Notes: a model not told the origin generated them from the letters alone. DNA of 64,000 nt from Maritalea sp051251695 (GCF_051251695.1 NZ_JBPOEU010000003.1:62001-126000), one strand, 5' to 3'; numbered from the stretch's first letter, positions 53,083-62,071 are shown. Numbers and translations: made by a program.

Positions 53083-54249
53083 TTAGTCCGAAGATCTTTG
53101 ACCGGAAAAGACAGCGCGCGGCCTTATCAGCTTTCCCTTTTTCCGTTGCTCGAAAATATGGGCAATCCAGCCCGCCATTCGACCAAGCGCAAATATGCCC
53201 AGACCACATCCGCGCGGCAAGTTGAGATGCACCTCAACCATTGCCAGGCCAAAATCCAGGGTTGGGGACGCCCTGGTTCTGTCCAGCACAAACTTTGCAA
53301 TATCTTCCCAATCATCCGGCCTGCCGCACGCGTTCATCAGGGCCAGAGCGCGGGGGTCTCCATTTGTATAAAGCGGGTGGCCAAACCCAGGCGGTACAGC
53401 GTTTTGCGGCGCCAACTTTTCACGTTCAAGAACGGGCGTTGAGTTGAATTTATCTACCCATTCTCGCGTTCGGTCGGTCATGCCGCCATGCAAGTCACCG
53501 GATAATGTGGCGGCCCCAGCAAGCAAAGCGGCAGGCAGGTTCGCACCCGCCGAAGCAGCAACTCGAGCCGCATAGGTGGAGGCGTTCAACTCGTGGTCAG
53601 CGCAAAGTATAAGAGCTTGCTCAATGATAGATGCCGCGTCGTGGTTGGCACTCCATTTGTCACTGACCAATTGCGCAATTGAACGGCTGGGGTCATCCTG
53701 TTCAATATCGGCAACGACCAAAGCGGCTTGCCGGAGCAGACGGCGAGCGGTCTGAAGGCCTCCCTTTGAACCGACATTGCCGCTTTCAAACGCGAGCATC
53801 ATCGTTAATCGTTGAATGGGCGACCAACCTTTTGGGAGCAAAAGCCTGTCGAGTTCAGCCAAAGGCGCCACGCCCTTAAATTTCTCGCCCACCAGCAATG
53901 CAAACACATGCTCAAAATCATGATTTTTGGCAAGCTCTGTTGCATTATGCCCCCGGTAAAATAGGTGTTGATCTCGAATTTTGGTAATCGCGGACTGTAA
54001 AACAGGCTCGCCCCAACTGATGGTTGAAGCGGCAACGTCCTTGCGCGATCGTCCTTTGAACTTTCGTATTTTGAGCGCAGCTAGATCATCTTGATGATAG
54101 AGACTTTTTCGGCCGTCCTGCGGATGGGGAATTTTGCGGATTAGACCCCGGCTCACATAAGCGTAAAGCGTATCTGCTGAAATGCCGACTTGTTGACATA
54201 CTGCATTCGCGTCGACCGAATATGGATGGGCGGTATCACCATTTTTCAT
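53083..54249 (-). CDS. Citrate-synthase-family protein with N-terminal MerR-type DNA-binding domain
   Basis: A 388-residue fusion. Residues about 12-60 form a MerR-like helix-turn-helix with wing (V-C-Q-Q-V-G-I-S-A-D-T-L-Y-A-Y-V-S-R-G-L, split, then D-G-R-K-S-L-Y). Residues about 75-388 are a citrate synthase domain that keeps all three catalytic positions: His219 (D-H-E-L-N-A-S-T), His291 (G-F-G-H-P-L-Y) and Asp332 (T-L-D-F-G-L). ATG at 54249 is chosen because the helix-turn-helix homology starts just after it; its ribosome site is weak. Divergent from a CoA-transferase gene, with a palindrome between. It may condense acetyl-CoA with a 2-oxoacid, regulate transcription, or do both. Confidence 0.88.
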   Translation of the reverse strand: MKNGDTAHPYSVDANAVCQQVGISADTLYAYVSRGLIRKIPHPQDGRKSLYHQDDLAALKIRKFKGRSRKDVAASTISWGEPVLQSAITKIRDQHLFYRGHNATELAKNHDFEHVFALLVGEKFKGVAPLAELDRLLLPKGWSPIQRLTMMLAFESGNVGSKGGLQTARRLLRQAALVVADIEQDDPSRSIAQLVSDKWSANHDAASIIEQALILCADHELNASTYAARVAASAGANLPAALLAGAATLSGDLHGGMTDRTREWVDKFNSTPVLEREKLAPQNAVPPGFGHPLYTNGDPRALALMNACGRPDDWEDIAKFVLDRTRASPTLDFGLAMVEVHLNLPRGCGLGIFALGRMAGWIAHIFEQRKKGKLIRPRAVFSGQRSSD

Positions 54250-54256
54250 ATTGATT

Positions 54257-54270
54257 ATCTTGATCAAGAT
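54257..54270. promoter_or_regulatory. Perfect 14-bp palindrome between the HTH-citrate synthase and CoA-transferase genes
   Basis: ATCTTGATCAAGAT lies in the 71-bp gap between the divergent start codons at 54249 and 54321. Its size and symmetry fit a dimeric MerR-type or other dimeric regulator, and the obvious candidate ligand is the helix-turn-helix domain encoded next to it. Confidence 0.55.
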
Positions 54271-54320
54271 TGACCAGAACGTAAAGCCCTGTTTTCTTCG
54301 TTTCAACACGGAGCCAAACC

Positions 54321-55700
54321 ATGACCAATCCCTTTTTGAGCGAAATAGTTGCAAATCTACGTCTTGGCGTAGAAGTCAACGAAATGAACTGCGTGATTGA
54401 AAATGCTCAAAAGTTGCCCAGTTGGTTTGACGTTTCAAGTTTGGCTTCGGCTTCGCTTGTTGGCGTTAGTGAGGCGTTGAGAGTACTTATGTTCGCGCAT
54501 GATAATGCGTGGACCCCCACAATAAGTGTGGACCAACGCCTTGCCTCACATTGGTTCGCCCAAAGCCTATATCTGGTTGATCGCGACCCGCCTGCGGTTT
54601 GGGATAATATTGCAGGGGATTATCGCTCCAATTCAGGGTGGATAAGACTGCACACGAATGCGCCTCATCATAAAGAAGCGGCCCTAAATGTGTTGGGTGT
54701 TGAAGCCAACAGAATGAAGGTTGCAGCCGCAGTTCGTAAGTGGGACGGGTTGGCGCTTGAAACCGCCATTGTGAATGCAGGCGGCTGTGCCGCGCAAATG
54801 CGATCTATCGACGATTGGGCAGTTCACCCGCAAGGGGAGGCGCTTAAATCAGAGCCATTGATCGCTTGGCAAAAGCCTCAAGGCGCACATCAATCAAACT
54901 TTGTTCTCCAAAACTTCAAAAGACCGCTTAAGGGCCTCAAAGTGCTCGATCTCACGCGCGTCATCGCAGGACCTGTGGCCACAAGAACGCTTGCGGGGCT
55001 TGGGGCAACGGTTTTGCGTTTGGACCCGGTTTGGTGGGACGAACCTGGCCTTTATGAGGAGATGACGATTGGCAAAACTTGCGCCCATCTTGATCTAACT
55101 CAGCGTACTAACCGTCTCCATTTCACCGACTTGTTGAAGAATGCCGATGTTCTTGTGCATGGGCTTCGCGCGGATGCATTGAAAAGACTTGGATTTTCAT
55201 CGGCTCAACGCCAAAAAATTAATCCTGCATTGATCGATGTTGCCCATAACGCTTATGGGTGGACCGGGCCTTGGGCGAATAGAAGGGGCTTTGATAGTTT
55301 GGTTCAAATGAGTTCGGGAATTGCAGATTTCGGTATGAAGAAGGGCCAACACGTCAAACCCACACCTTTGCCGGTGCAAGCGCTGGATCATGCCACGGGA
55401 TATCTTGTTGCTGCTGCCGTTTTATCGGCCTTGGCTCAATCCAAATTGAACGGCCATGCCAGCGCGGCACGTCTTTCGCTGGCCCGTGTGGCGCAAATGC
55501 TGACGCAAACTGGCGGGGATCATGCCAGCGGTGATGTTGCAGAACTGTGCAATAACGATTTTATAGCCGAACGCGAGCAAACTCATCTGGGCGGTGCAAA
55601 ACGTTTAAAATTTCCCTTAAAAATAGATGGCGTGGATTTCGCTTGGGATGTACCGGCGGGCTCCTTGCGAATAGCAAAGGCCAATTGGCCGGAAACGTGA
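54321..55700 (+). CDS. Family III CoA-transferase (CaiB/BaiF), long form
   Basis: A 459-residue protein. The recognisable family III core begins near residue 200 with L-K-G-L-K-V-L-D-L-T-R-V-I-A-G-P and continues with A-D-V-L-V-H-G-L-R-A-D-A-L-K-R-L-G and R-G-F-D-S-L-V-Q-M-S-S-G-I, the region where the family's catalytic Asp is found. The N-terminal 190 residues look like a divergent second copy of the fold. GGAG precedes the ATG by 8 nt. It would move CoA between carboxylic acids, and it pairs genetically with the HTH-citrate synthase. The substrate is unknown. Confidence 0.85.
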   Translation: MTNPFLSEIVANLRLGVEVNEMNCVIENAQKLPSWFDVSSLASASLVGVSEALRVLMFAHDNAWTPTISVDQRLASHWFAQSLYLVDRDPPAVWDNIAGDYRSNSGWIRLHTNAPHHKEAALNVLGVEANRMKVAAAVRKWDGLALETAIVNAGGCAAQMRSIDDWAVHPQGEALKSEPLIAWQKPQGAHQSNFVLQNFKRPLKGLKVLDLTRVIAGPVATRTLAGLGATVLRLDPVWWDEPGLYEEMTIGKTCAHLDLTQRTNRLHFTDLLKNADVLVHGLRADALKRLGFSSAQRQKINPALIDVAHNAYGWTGPWANRRGFDSLVQMSSGIADFGMKKGQHVKPTPLPVQALDHATGYLVAAAVLSALAQSKLNGHASAARLSLARVAQMLTQTGGDHASGDVAELCNNDFIAEREQTHLGGAKRLKFPLKIDGVDFAWDVPAGSLRIAKANWPET

Positions 55701-55861
55701 TCGATAAATGTTGTTAATGCCTGTCCAATAGTGGTTTGACCTCTCTCATCTAAAATGTGATGGTTTGAAAAATATAGAGCAGAGAACGCGCCATTCCGGA
55801 CGTTCTTTTCAAACCGAAATGATTGAGGGGCCACGCCAAATGGCGCGTGTGCGGGGTGTTT

Positions 55862-56734
55862 ATGAGCAAAATTGCATGGATTGGTTTGGGTGTTATGGGC
55901 GCGCCAATGGCCGCGTACCTTAAAAAGGCTGGCCATCAAATTACGGTTTACAATCGCACCACTTCACGGGCTGAGGCGTGGGTGAAATCAAACGGCGGCG
56001 AAATGGCTTTAACGCCTTCACAAGCAGCAAAAGACTGCGATTTTGTTTTTGCGTGTGTCGGTAATGATGATGATTTGCGCGCGGTCACTGTTGGTGACGA
56101 CGGGGCGTTCCAGTCCATGCCAAAGGGATCGGTCTTTGTCGATCACACAACGGCAAGCGCCAGTGTTGCGCGTGAACTTTGTGACAAGGCAAAATCGCAA
56201 GGAATTGGGTTTATTGATGCGCCAGTATCCGGCGGCCAAGCCGGTGCCGAGAACGGCGTTTTAACGGTCATGTGTGGTGGTGACGAAGATGTATTTAATC
56301 GTGCCGCCCCGCTCATTGATGCTTTTGCCCGATCCTGCCAATTGTTGGGGCCATCGGGTTCTGGTCAACTCACAAAAATGGTCAATCAGATCTGTATCGC
56401 TGGCGTGGTGCAGGGCTTAGCTGAAGGCATGAACTTCGCCCAACGCGCTGGGCTTGACGGGGAAGCTGTACTTGATGTGATCTCGAAAGGGGCCGCTGGA
56501 TCTTGGCAAATGGAAAATCGCGGTAAAACGATGCTTGAAGATGAATTTGAGTTCGGATTTGCTGTGGATTGGATGCGCAAAGATCTGGGCATGTGTTTGG
56601 CCGAAGCGGACAGCAACGGTGCGTCCCTTCCTATGACGGCGCTTGTCGATCAGTTCTATAAGGACGTGCAGTCAATGGGCGGCAATCGATGGGACACTTC
56701 AAGCCTTATGCGTCGCCTTACAAGGGACAAATAG
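55862..56734 (+). CDS. NAD(P)-dependent beta-hydroxyacid dehydrogenase
   Basis: A 290-residue member of the 3-hydroxyisobutyrate dehydrogenase family: Rossmann motif G-L-G-V-M-G-A-P-M-A at the start, D-A-P-V-S-G-G-Q-A-G-A and the catalytic Lys in G-S-G-Q-L-T-K-M-V-N-Q. It is distinct from the mmsB of the valine operon; the G-S-W-Q-M-E-N-R segment and short length suggest a tartronate-semialdehyde or related substrate. ATG at 55862 is chosen from the family N-terminus. It lies 161 bp after the CoA-transferase gene on the same strand, so cotranscription is possible. Confidence 0.88.
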   Translation: MSKIAWIGLGVMGAPMAAYLKKAGHQITVYNRTTSRAEAWVKSNGGEMALTPSQAAKDCDFVFACVGNDDDLRAVTVGDDGAFQSMPKGSVFVDHTTASASVARELCDKAKSQGIGFIDAPVSGGQAGAENGVLTVMCGGDEDVFNRAAPLIDAFARSCQLLGPSGSGQLTKMVNQICIAGVVQGLAEGMNFAQRAGLDGEAVLDVISKGAAGSWQMENRGKTMLEDEFEFGFAVDWMRKDLGMCLAEADSNGASLPMTALVDQFYKDVQSMGGNRWDTSSLMRRLTRDK

Positions 56735-56770
56735 GGCTACATATAATTTTTGCAATGCGGAAATGATGTT

Positions 56771-58396
56771 CTAGGTCCAGTGCGCCGCCGGGCTGCCGGC
56801 GGGCAGGGCATACGCCTCAATCTGATTTCGACCATGTGTTTTGGCGTGATACAGTCTTGTATCCGCAATCGCGTAAACGTCATGCGATCCACGGCCTTCT
56901 CGCGACAAGGCAATGCCGCCGCTGGTCGATACTTTTAGGTCCGGTTCGATGGATTGCCAATCCCAAGAGCTGATATGTCGTCGGATGCGCTCGCACACAA
57001 TGATCGCTGAATCTTGGCTGGTATTCGGCATCAAAATTGCAAATTCTTCACCCCCAATGCGGGCGACGATGTCGCCTTTTCGGGTATGTTCTTCCAAAAT
57101 ATCGGCAACAAATCGCAAAACGTCGTCGCCAACCAAATGAGAATAATTGTCGTTGATCCGCTTGAAGTGATCCAAGTCCAAGACGGCGATTGCATATTTT
57201 ATGCCCCGGTCCGCATCATATTGCAGCAAAGCCTGATCGAACGCCCGTCTATTGCACAAACCCGTAAGCGCGTCCTTATAGGCTTCTTCCGTCATGCGCT
57301 CTGCATGTACGGTGGCTTGCTCAAGTTGGTCGCGCATGTCTTTCACATTCGCTTTATATGCAGCCATCCGGTCCTGCCAATAAGCGCGCCTTGCCAACGA
57401 GCTTTTGAATTGAGCGTGATATGTTTTGTGCGCGTTCAGTGCATTCTCAAATTGTCCCGCCGCTTCATAGGCTTCAGCCATCCGGCGTTGGGCGTTCATA
57501 ACGTGGTCCGCATCTGGATTGGCCTCTGCCGCTTTAAGGGCCTCAAGACCAAACTGAATGGCTTTTTCGCTGTTGCCGCGTCGGTTTTCAACCTCACTCT
57601 TGGTGTACAAAAAGTGGACGATGCCAATGTCCATCAACCCTTGAGGTAAATTCTCCGCCGCAGACATTAACTCGTCTGCATATTCAAACTCTTGCTGGAC
57701 AGCGGCGCATTCTGCCGCATTGCAATACCCGATAAATAGATACCAAAGATTGCCCTCTTCCTTTGCTGTTTCAATAGACTGTTTTGTCCACATCAATGCA
57801 ATTTGAAAATGGTCATGATGAGCTTGCTTATCGCCTTGCTCAAAGGCGCTGTCCCCCATGCGGGTATGGAAAAATCCCTGATGCAGCGTAAAGACGGGAC
57901 GAAGAGCGGGAAAGTCATGCTCATCCTGCAATGCGTTTGCCCGATCCATAAGATCTTGTGCTTTTTCAAAGTTGGAGCCTTGAACAAAAAGTATGGCCTG
58001 CAGATCAAAAGCGCGAGCAAGCAACTCATTGTCATTGTGGGCTTTCGCCCAGGTTTCAACTTCTGCAAGTTCGGTGTAAGCGTCGTCGGTCAACCCCAGT
58101 TGCAAAAGAATGCGCCCATGAACAAACTGAGCGAACGCGAACAATTTGGAATCGTTAAGTTCGGGAATAATGGCAAGTGCTTTGTGGATGTAATCCATTG
58201 CCAATTGTGGTTTTTGCAGCCAGCGCTGGGCACGCGCAATTTCAATTTGCGCGCGCGCAATAAGGTGCGGTTCGCCAAGGTCCTTAGCAAGCCGCAAAGC
58301 CTTTAAATTGCGCTGAAGAGAAGTTTTAGGACTGCCATCCAAATACTTTTGGATCGCGTCCTTCATCAACGCTTCTATTTTTTCCCGTTCCGACAC
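56771..58396 (-). CDS. Diguanylate cyclase with N-terminal TPR repeats
   Basis: A 541-residue cytosolic protein. Residues 1 to about 340 are helical TPR-like repeats, then a coiled coil, then a GGDEF domain at about 372-530. The active site is G-G-E-E-F (448-452), and the inhibitory I-site R-K-G-D (439-442) is intact, so it should make cyclic di-GMP with product feedback. No membrane segment or receiver is present; the TPR part probably binds a partner protein. The start is GTG at 58396. The final residues lie in an unusually G+C-rich hairpin (about 56786-56804). An EcfG-like promoter lies 300 bp upstream. Confidence 0.92.
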   Translation of the reverse strand: MSEREKIEALMKDAIQKYLDGSPKTSLQRNLKALRLAKDLGEPHLIARAQIEIARAQRWLQKPQLAMDYIHKALAIIPELNDSKLFAFAQFVHGRILLQLGLTDDAYTELAEVETWAKAHNDNELLARAFDLQAILFVQGSNFEKAQDLMDRANALQDEHDFPALRPVFTLHQGFFHTRMGDSAFEQGDKQAHHDHFQIALMWTKQSIETAKEEGNLWYLFIGYCNAAECAAVQQEFEYADELMSAAENLPQGLMDIGIVHFLYTKSEVENRRGNSEKAIQFGLEALKAAEANPDADHVMNAQRRMAEAYEAAGQFENALNAHKTYHAQFKSSLARRAYWQDRMAAYKANVKDMRDQLEQATVHAERMTEEAYKDALTGLCNRRAFDQALLQYDADRGIKYAIAVLDLDHFKRINDNYSHLVGDDVLRFVADILEEHTRKGDIVARIGGEEFAILMPNTSQDSAIIVCERIRRHISSWDWQSIEPDLKVSTSGGIALSREGRGSHDVYAIADTRLYHAKTHGRNQIEAYALPAGSPAAHWT

Positions 58397-58762
58397 TAAG
58401 CATCCAGTGTATTTTTTTGGATTTCCAACAATTGCAGCAGTCTAGCGAAAATTGGTTAACGCCAAGTGGCTAAATTTTGTGCATTTAACCTCTTATTGTA
58501 GTGATATTTGGTCATCAAATCCCCCATAGAATTTACGCTTTGAAGTTGCAAGTAATTGTACTTATTAGGTAAAATAAAAGCACTGAAGAATGAGCAGCCG
58601 AGCGTTCATTTCGAGGGGAAATGTCAAAAAGGGTTAAACAAATTTGAGTGTTAGGATCGACTTAAAGCGAGAATTGAGTGTAGCTGCTCGCGCGGCCGGG
58701 CAATAACGTGTTTGAATTGCGTTGGTTCCCAGCTGCAAAATTATCCCTCTAAGCTACACACT
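58397..58762. other. 366-bp gap with a stress-type promoter and no evident gene
   Basis: The only clear element is the EcfG-like sequence at 58705-58729 pointing left. A CATTTC-GAGGG-GAAATG inverted repeat lies at 58607-58623. Very short frames (under 25 codons) exist but have no support. Confidence 0.45.
58705..58729 (-). promoter_or_regulatory. EcfG-type promoter sequence reading towards the diguanylate cyclase gene
   Basis: On the minus strand GGAAC (58729-58725), 16 bp, then CGTT (58708-58705). The transcript would begin near 58697 and reach the diguanylate cyclase start at 58396 after a leader of about 300 nt. The motif is exact, but the long leader makes the link to that gene less certain than for the two stress genes. 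Confidence 0.5.
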
Positions 58763-59983
58763 TTAAGTGGTTTCAGCCAACAGCGCCGCGAGCTGATCTG
58801 TGGCCGCGACACTGGTCATCACGCCCGGTGATAACCTTAAAGTTGCACCTCGACAGTCGGCGTAAAGGTCCGCCTCTCGCATGGTTGTAAGAAATGATTG
58901 CACTCGTTCAACTGTCTGAAATTGGACCATGACGCTGCCGCCGCGATTTTTCGCATCGCTGGGGGAAACAAGCTTTAGGCCGGTATCTTTTATGGCATCT
59001 AGTATTTTTTGAGACAGACTTCTGTTGTGCTTGAGCAGTTCGACTTTATCCAATGCTGCGTGCCATTTTAATGCCGGAACAGTCGCGGCAGCCGAAAGAA
59101 TGCTTGGCGTGCCATTGTCGAACCTACGTATGTCGTTTGCGAACTCAAATGTGTCTAAAGCCCAGTTGAACGGATTGTCTTGGCTAAACCATCCTCGAAC
59201 TTCTGGCGTACACTCCACAATAAGTTCTGGTCGCACATAGAGCATACCTGCCCCCGGGGTGCCACACATCCATTTTAGGCTGGTTGAAATCGCAAAATCA
59301 ACGCGCGGCGCATCAACCGAAAACGGCAAAAGGCCGGCCGCTTGGGTAATGTCCACCCCAACAAGACTGCCCATGTCGCGCCCATGCTGGGCAAGGCGCT
59401 CCAAATCAGCCTTATGAGAAGTTGTTGAGCTGACCCAAGTGACCAAGGCGAGCGCTACGTCTTTATCCCAATGGGCAATAAAATCGTCGTCATCCACCCA
59501 AGAGGCGCCCTGCCGCATGGCCACAGTTTCCAGCTCAAATCCCAATTTTTGCTGCAACCCGGTTAAAAGGAAATGATTTGACGGAAAGCAATCTGCCCCA
59601 ACCAGCACCTTGCAGCCACGAAGCATATTGTCAGGCAGTGAAGTGATGAGCATGTGCATGCCCTGCGTGACATTTTCACAGCTTGTAACCGATCCACTTG
59701 CCGCTCCGATAAGTGCGCTCCATAAGCGAATGAACTCTGCACGTTGCCCAAGTAAATAGTCCCATTGTTGGTCGTTAACGGCGCTCCAAACCTGCGCAAA
59801 CGTTGAAGTCGCTTCAGCAAGATCTCGGCCCTTTTGAGGATATTGGCCAATCGAGTGATATAAAAAATATCCGTCATCCTTCGTTGCGCTGCGATCTTCC
59901 ATTAATTCCCTGCTTAGCTCTGTTTGTCGTTGATTTTCCAGCTGTCGATCCATCCAGGATCCACAAAATTTCGGGTTCGCCAT
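58763..59983 (-). CDS. Kynureninase-like PLP-dependent enzyme (class V aminotransferase fold)
   Basis: A 406-residue fold-type I PLP enzyme. The cofactor Lys237 lies in S-T-S-L-K-W-M-C-G, with Asp211 in V-G-V-D-I-T-Q-A-A-G contacting the pyridine nitrogen. The sequence S-L-K-W-M-C-G-T-P-G-A-G-M and the late W-F-S-Q-D-N-P-F segment resemble kynureninase and related beta-lyases rather than Cys desulfurases. The true substrate is unknown. It is divergent from a GntR regulator, and both palindromic GTATAC sites lie between them. Confidence 0.82.
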   Translation of the reverse strand: MANPKFCGSWMDRQLENQRQTELSRELMEDRSATKDDGYFLYHSIGQYPQKGRDLAEATSTFAQVWSAVNDQQWDYLLGQRAEFIRLWSALIGAASGSVTSCENVTQGMHMLITSLPDNMLRGCKVLVGADCFPSNHFLLTGLQQKLGFELETVAMRQGASWVDDDDFIAHWDKDVALALVTWVSSTTSHKADLERLAQHGRDMGSLVGVDITQAAGLLPFSVDAPRVDFAISTSLKWMCGTPGAGMLYVRPELIVECTPEVRGWFSQDNPFNWALDTFEFANDIRRFDNGTPSILSAAATVPALKWHAALDKVELLKHNRSLSQKILDAIKDTGLKLVSPSDAKNRGGSVMVQFQTVERVQSFLTTMREADLYADCRGATLRLSPGVMTSVAATDQLAALLAETT

Positions 59984-60016
59984 CGTTCACACTGGTTGAC
60001 GAAATTCTGATCTTAT

Positions 60017-60121
60017 CGTATACAGAAATTAAGATACTACAAGCTTAAAGGATATCCAAAATTAGGAATTCGTTGAAAGCTGGGGGTCTTGAATTTGAAT
60101 TACGAGTTAAATTGTATACAG
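60017..60121. promoter_or_regulatory. Two GTATAC-centred sites between the PLP enzyme and GntR genes
   Basis: CGTATACAG (60017-60025) and TTGTATACAG (60112-60121) share a GTATACAG core 96 bp apart. Sites of the TGTATACA type are common for FCD-class GntR regulators, so this looks like a shared operator pair controlling the divergent genes. Confidence 0.5.
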
Positions 60122-60163
60122 TTGATGTAGCAGACAACCGGAAAATGAGGATTTAACTTCTCG

Positions 60164-60874
60164 ATGTCAGGCGTTAAGAACACAAATTCCGGTGCCGCTG
60201 GTGGCGCGCGCAAGCAGAGCGTTCATATCCATGATGTTCTGATGGGGCGCATGCAGCGCGGCGAAATTGCCCCAAATTTTAGGCTGGTTGATACAGCTGT
60301 TGCAGCAGAGTTTGGTGTTTCTCGTATGCCGGCGCGTGATGCGTTGATGCGCTTATCCCATGAGGGCTATTTAGAGGCAACAACGCGGGGTTTCGTTTTG
60401 CCACGCATGTCTCACCAAGAAATTTTGGAAACGTTTGATCTTCGCCGATTGTTGGAGCCGCGCGGTGCCGCCTTGGCCGCTCAGGCGATCAGTGATGAGC
60501 AAATTGTAAAACTCAAACAAACGCTGATTGAAGCGCGTGTTGCAACCGATTGCGGCAATTCTGAACTTTTGTTCAAAGCAAGCGAGCGATTTAGGAACGG
60601 GTGGATATCCGCCATTCCAAACGGATCGTTACGTAGCGCGATTCAGCGGTACATGACCCAAGTACAAGCGGTGCGGATGATGACTTTTGTTGACCCCAAA
60701 AATCATCCCCTGATCACCTCTGGAAACGCAGAACTTTACGAGGCTTTCTCCAGTCGAAACGGTGTCGCTGCATATGACAGTATCACGCGTTTTGTTTATG
60801 TGGGCGAAAGCGCCTATTTGGATGCAACAAAGCAACAAGACCAAACAACAAAGAACGCCGCAACAATAGCATAG
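60164..60874 (+). CDS. GntR family regulator (FCD class)
   Basis: A 236-residue regulator. The winged helix-turn-helix lies at about 22-85 (L-M-G-R-M-Q-R-G-E-I-A-P, then F-G-V-S-R-M-P-A-R-D-A-L-M-R-L). The C-terminal all-helical FCD ligand domain begins with F-D-L-R-R-L-L-E-P. Some usual FCD metal-binding His positions are not evident (the R-F-R-N-G-W segment replaces the common F-H), so effector binding may be metal-free. It is followed by the VOC-bicupin gene after 38 bp. Confidence 0.9.
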   Translation: MSGVKNTNSGAAGGARKQSVHIHDVLMGRMQRGEIAPNFRLVDTAVAAEFGVSRMPARDALMRLSHEGYLEATTRGFVLPRMSHQEILETFDLRRLLEPRGAALAAQAISDEQIVKLKQTLIEARVATDCGNSELLFKASERFRNGWISAIPNGSLRSAIQRYMTQVQAVRMMTFVDPKNHPLITSGNAELYEAFSSRNGVAAYDSITRFVYVGESAYLDATKQQDQTTKNAATIA

Positions 60875-60912
60875 CGGCGCCAAAAATATATGCGTGATAG
60901 GGAGCGCAAACC

Positions 60913-61995
60913 ATGAATGAAGTAAGAGCAGAGGTCCGTCTGCCCACACAAAACCTAGCCGCAGATTTGCCGTTTTACACGAAGACATTGCAAATGCGTC
61001 TGGATATGATTTACCCGGCTGACAACCCGGAAGTCGCTGTGCTTTCCGGCCATGGTTTGCGTGTTCGGATCGAAAAAGGCGCTGCAGAAGCGCCCGGCAC
61101 TTTGCGTATACTGACAGATAACCCTAATTCCTTTGCCGATGGTGAGCGCAAGCTAGTTGCGCCAAACGGTACGAAGATCGAAATTGATGAGTTAAACCCG
61201 CCGCTTGTTTTGCCGGAAACCGATCACGCATTTGTTGTACGCAAACTGGCTGACCAAGCGCCTTGGGTCATCGGTCGTGCGGGCATGGCATATCGCGATC
61301 TTATTCCTTCACGGCTGGGTGGCGCGATGATTGCGTCTCATATTCGGGTGCCGGACGGTCCAGTTCCAGACATGGTGCATTTCCACAAAGTTGGGTTTCA
61401 ACTCATATTTTGCATTCGCGGATGGGTTGATGTTTTGTATGAAGATCAGGGTGATGTTAGACGTCTTCATGCCGGTGATTGCTTTATTCAACCGCCGACA
61501 ATTCGACACCGTGTGATGCACGCCGCCGAAGGGATTGAGGTCATCGAGATCGGGGTACCTGCCGAGCATGTAACCCAAATTGATCACGATATGAGCTTGC
61601 CCACACCAACATTGCGGCCTGATCGCGAATGGGATGGGCAACGTTTTGTCCATAGTTTGGCAAAGGACGCTAAATTTACCCCATTCCGGGTGCCTGGTTT
61701 TGAAGCGCGTGACACAACAATCAATGAAAATACCAAAGGTGTTGCCTGCGTAAAAGTCGCCCGCCCAACCGGCGCACCAACCGTTTGGACAAAACACAAT
61801 GGCGACATTTTATTCAATTTTGTGATGTCCGGCGAGATGACGTTGGAAGGCGAAGGCAAAGAGCCCTATCGTTTAACTCAAGGCGATGCATTTGTTATTC
61901 CGCCGGGAATGGCAACGCGATATGCGGATCCAACTGATGAGCTTGAATTGCTCGAAGTCAATCTGCCAGGAGAGTTTGAAACAGAACTACTTTAA
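60913..61995 (+). CDS. VOC domain fused to two cupin domains, unknown enzyme
   Basis: A 360-residue three-part protein. Residues 1 to about 100 resemble half of a glyoxalase/VOC module. The first cupin (about 135-215) keeps likely metal ligands His156, His158 and His199, with Gln163 where Glu is usual. The second cupin (about 270-355) has lost the paired His. The arrangement resembles dioxygenase or isomerase bicupins, but I do not recognise a named family. It lies between the GntR regulator and a Liv-type binding protein, so it probably acts on the imported compound. Confidence 0.82.
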   Translation: MNEVRAEVRLPTQNLAADLPFYTKTLQMRLDMIYPADNPEVAVLSGHGLRVRIEKGAAEAPGTLRILTDNPNSFADGERKLVAPNGTKIEIDELNPPLVLPETDHAFVVRKLADQAPWVIGRAGMAYRDLIPSRLGGAMIASHIRVPDGPVPDMVHFHKVGFQLIFCIRGWVDVLYEDQGDVRRLHAGDCFIQPPTIRHRVMHAAEGIEVIEIGVPAEHVTQIDHDMSLPTPTLRPDREWDGQRFVHSLAKDAKFTPFRVPGFEARDTTINENTKGVACVKVARPTGAPTVWTKHNGDILFNFVMSGEMTLEGEGKEPYRLTQGDAFVIPPGMATRYADPTDELELLEVNLPGEFETELL

Positions 61996-62071
61996 TTCGA
62001 ATAAGCCGAATAACTAAAAATAAAAGACGGCAATGTTCGAGAAACACAGGATTATTAGGGAGGACTATAAA

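Noticed and set aside
56786..56804. G+C-rich hairpin CCGCCGG-GCTG-CCGGCGG at the end of the diguanylate cyclase gene as a terminator
   Set aside because: It lies inside the coding sequence and no T-run follows on the minus strand.
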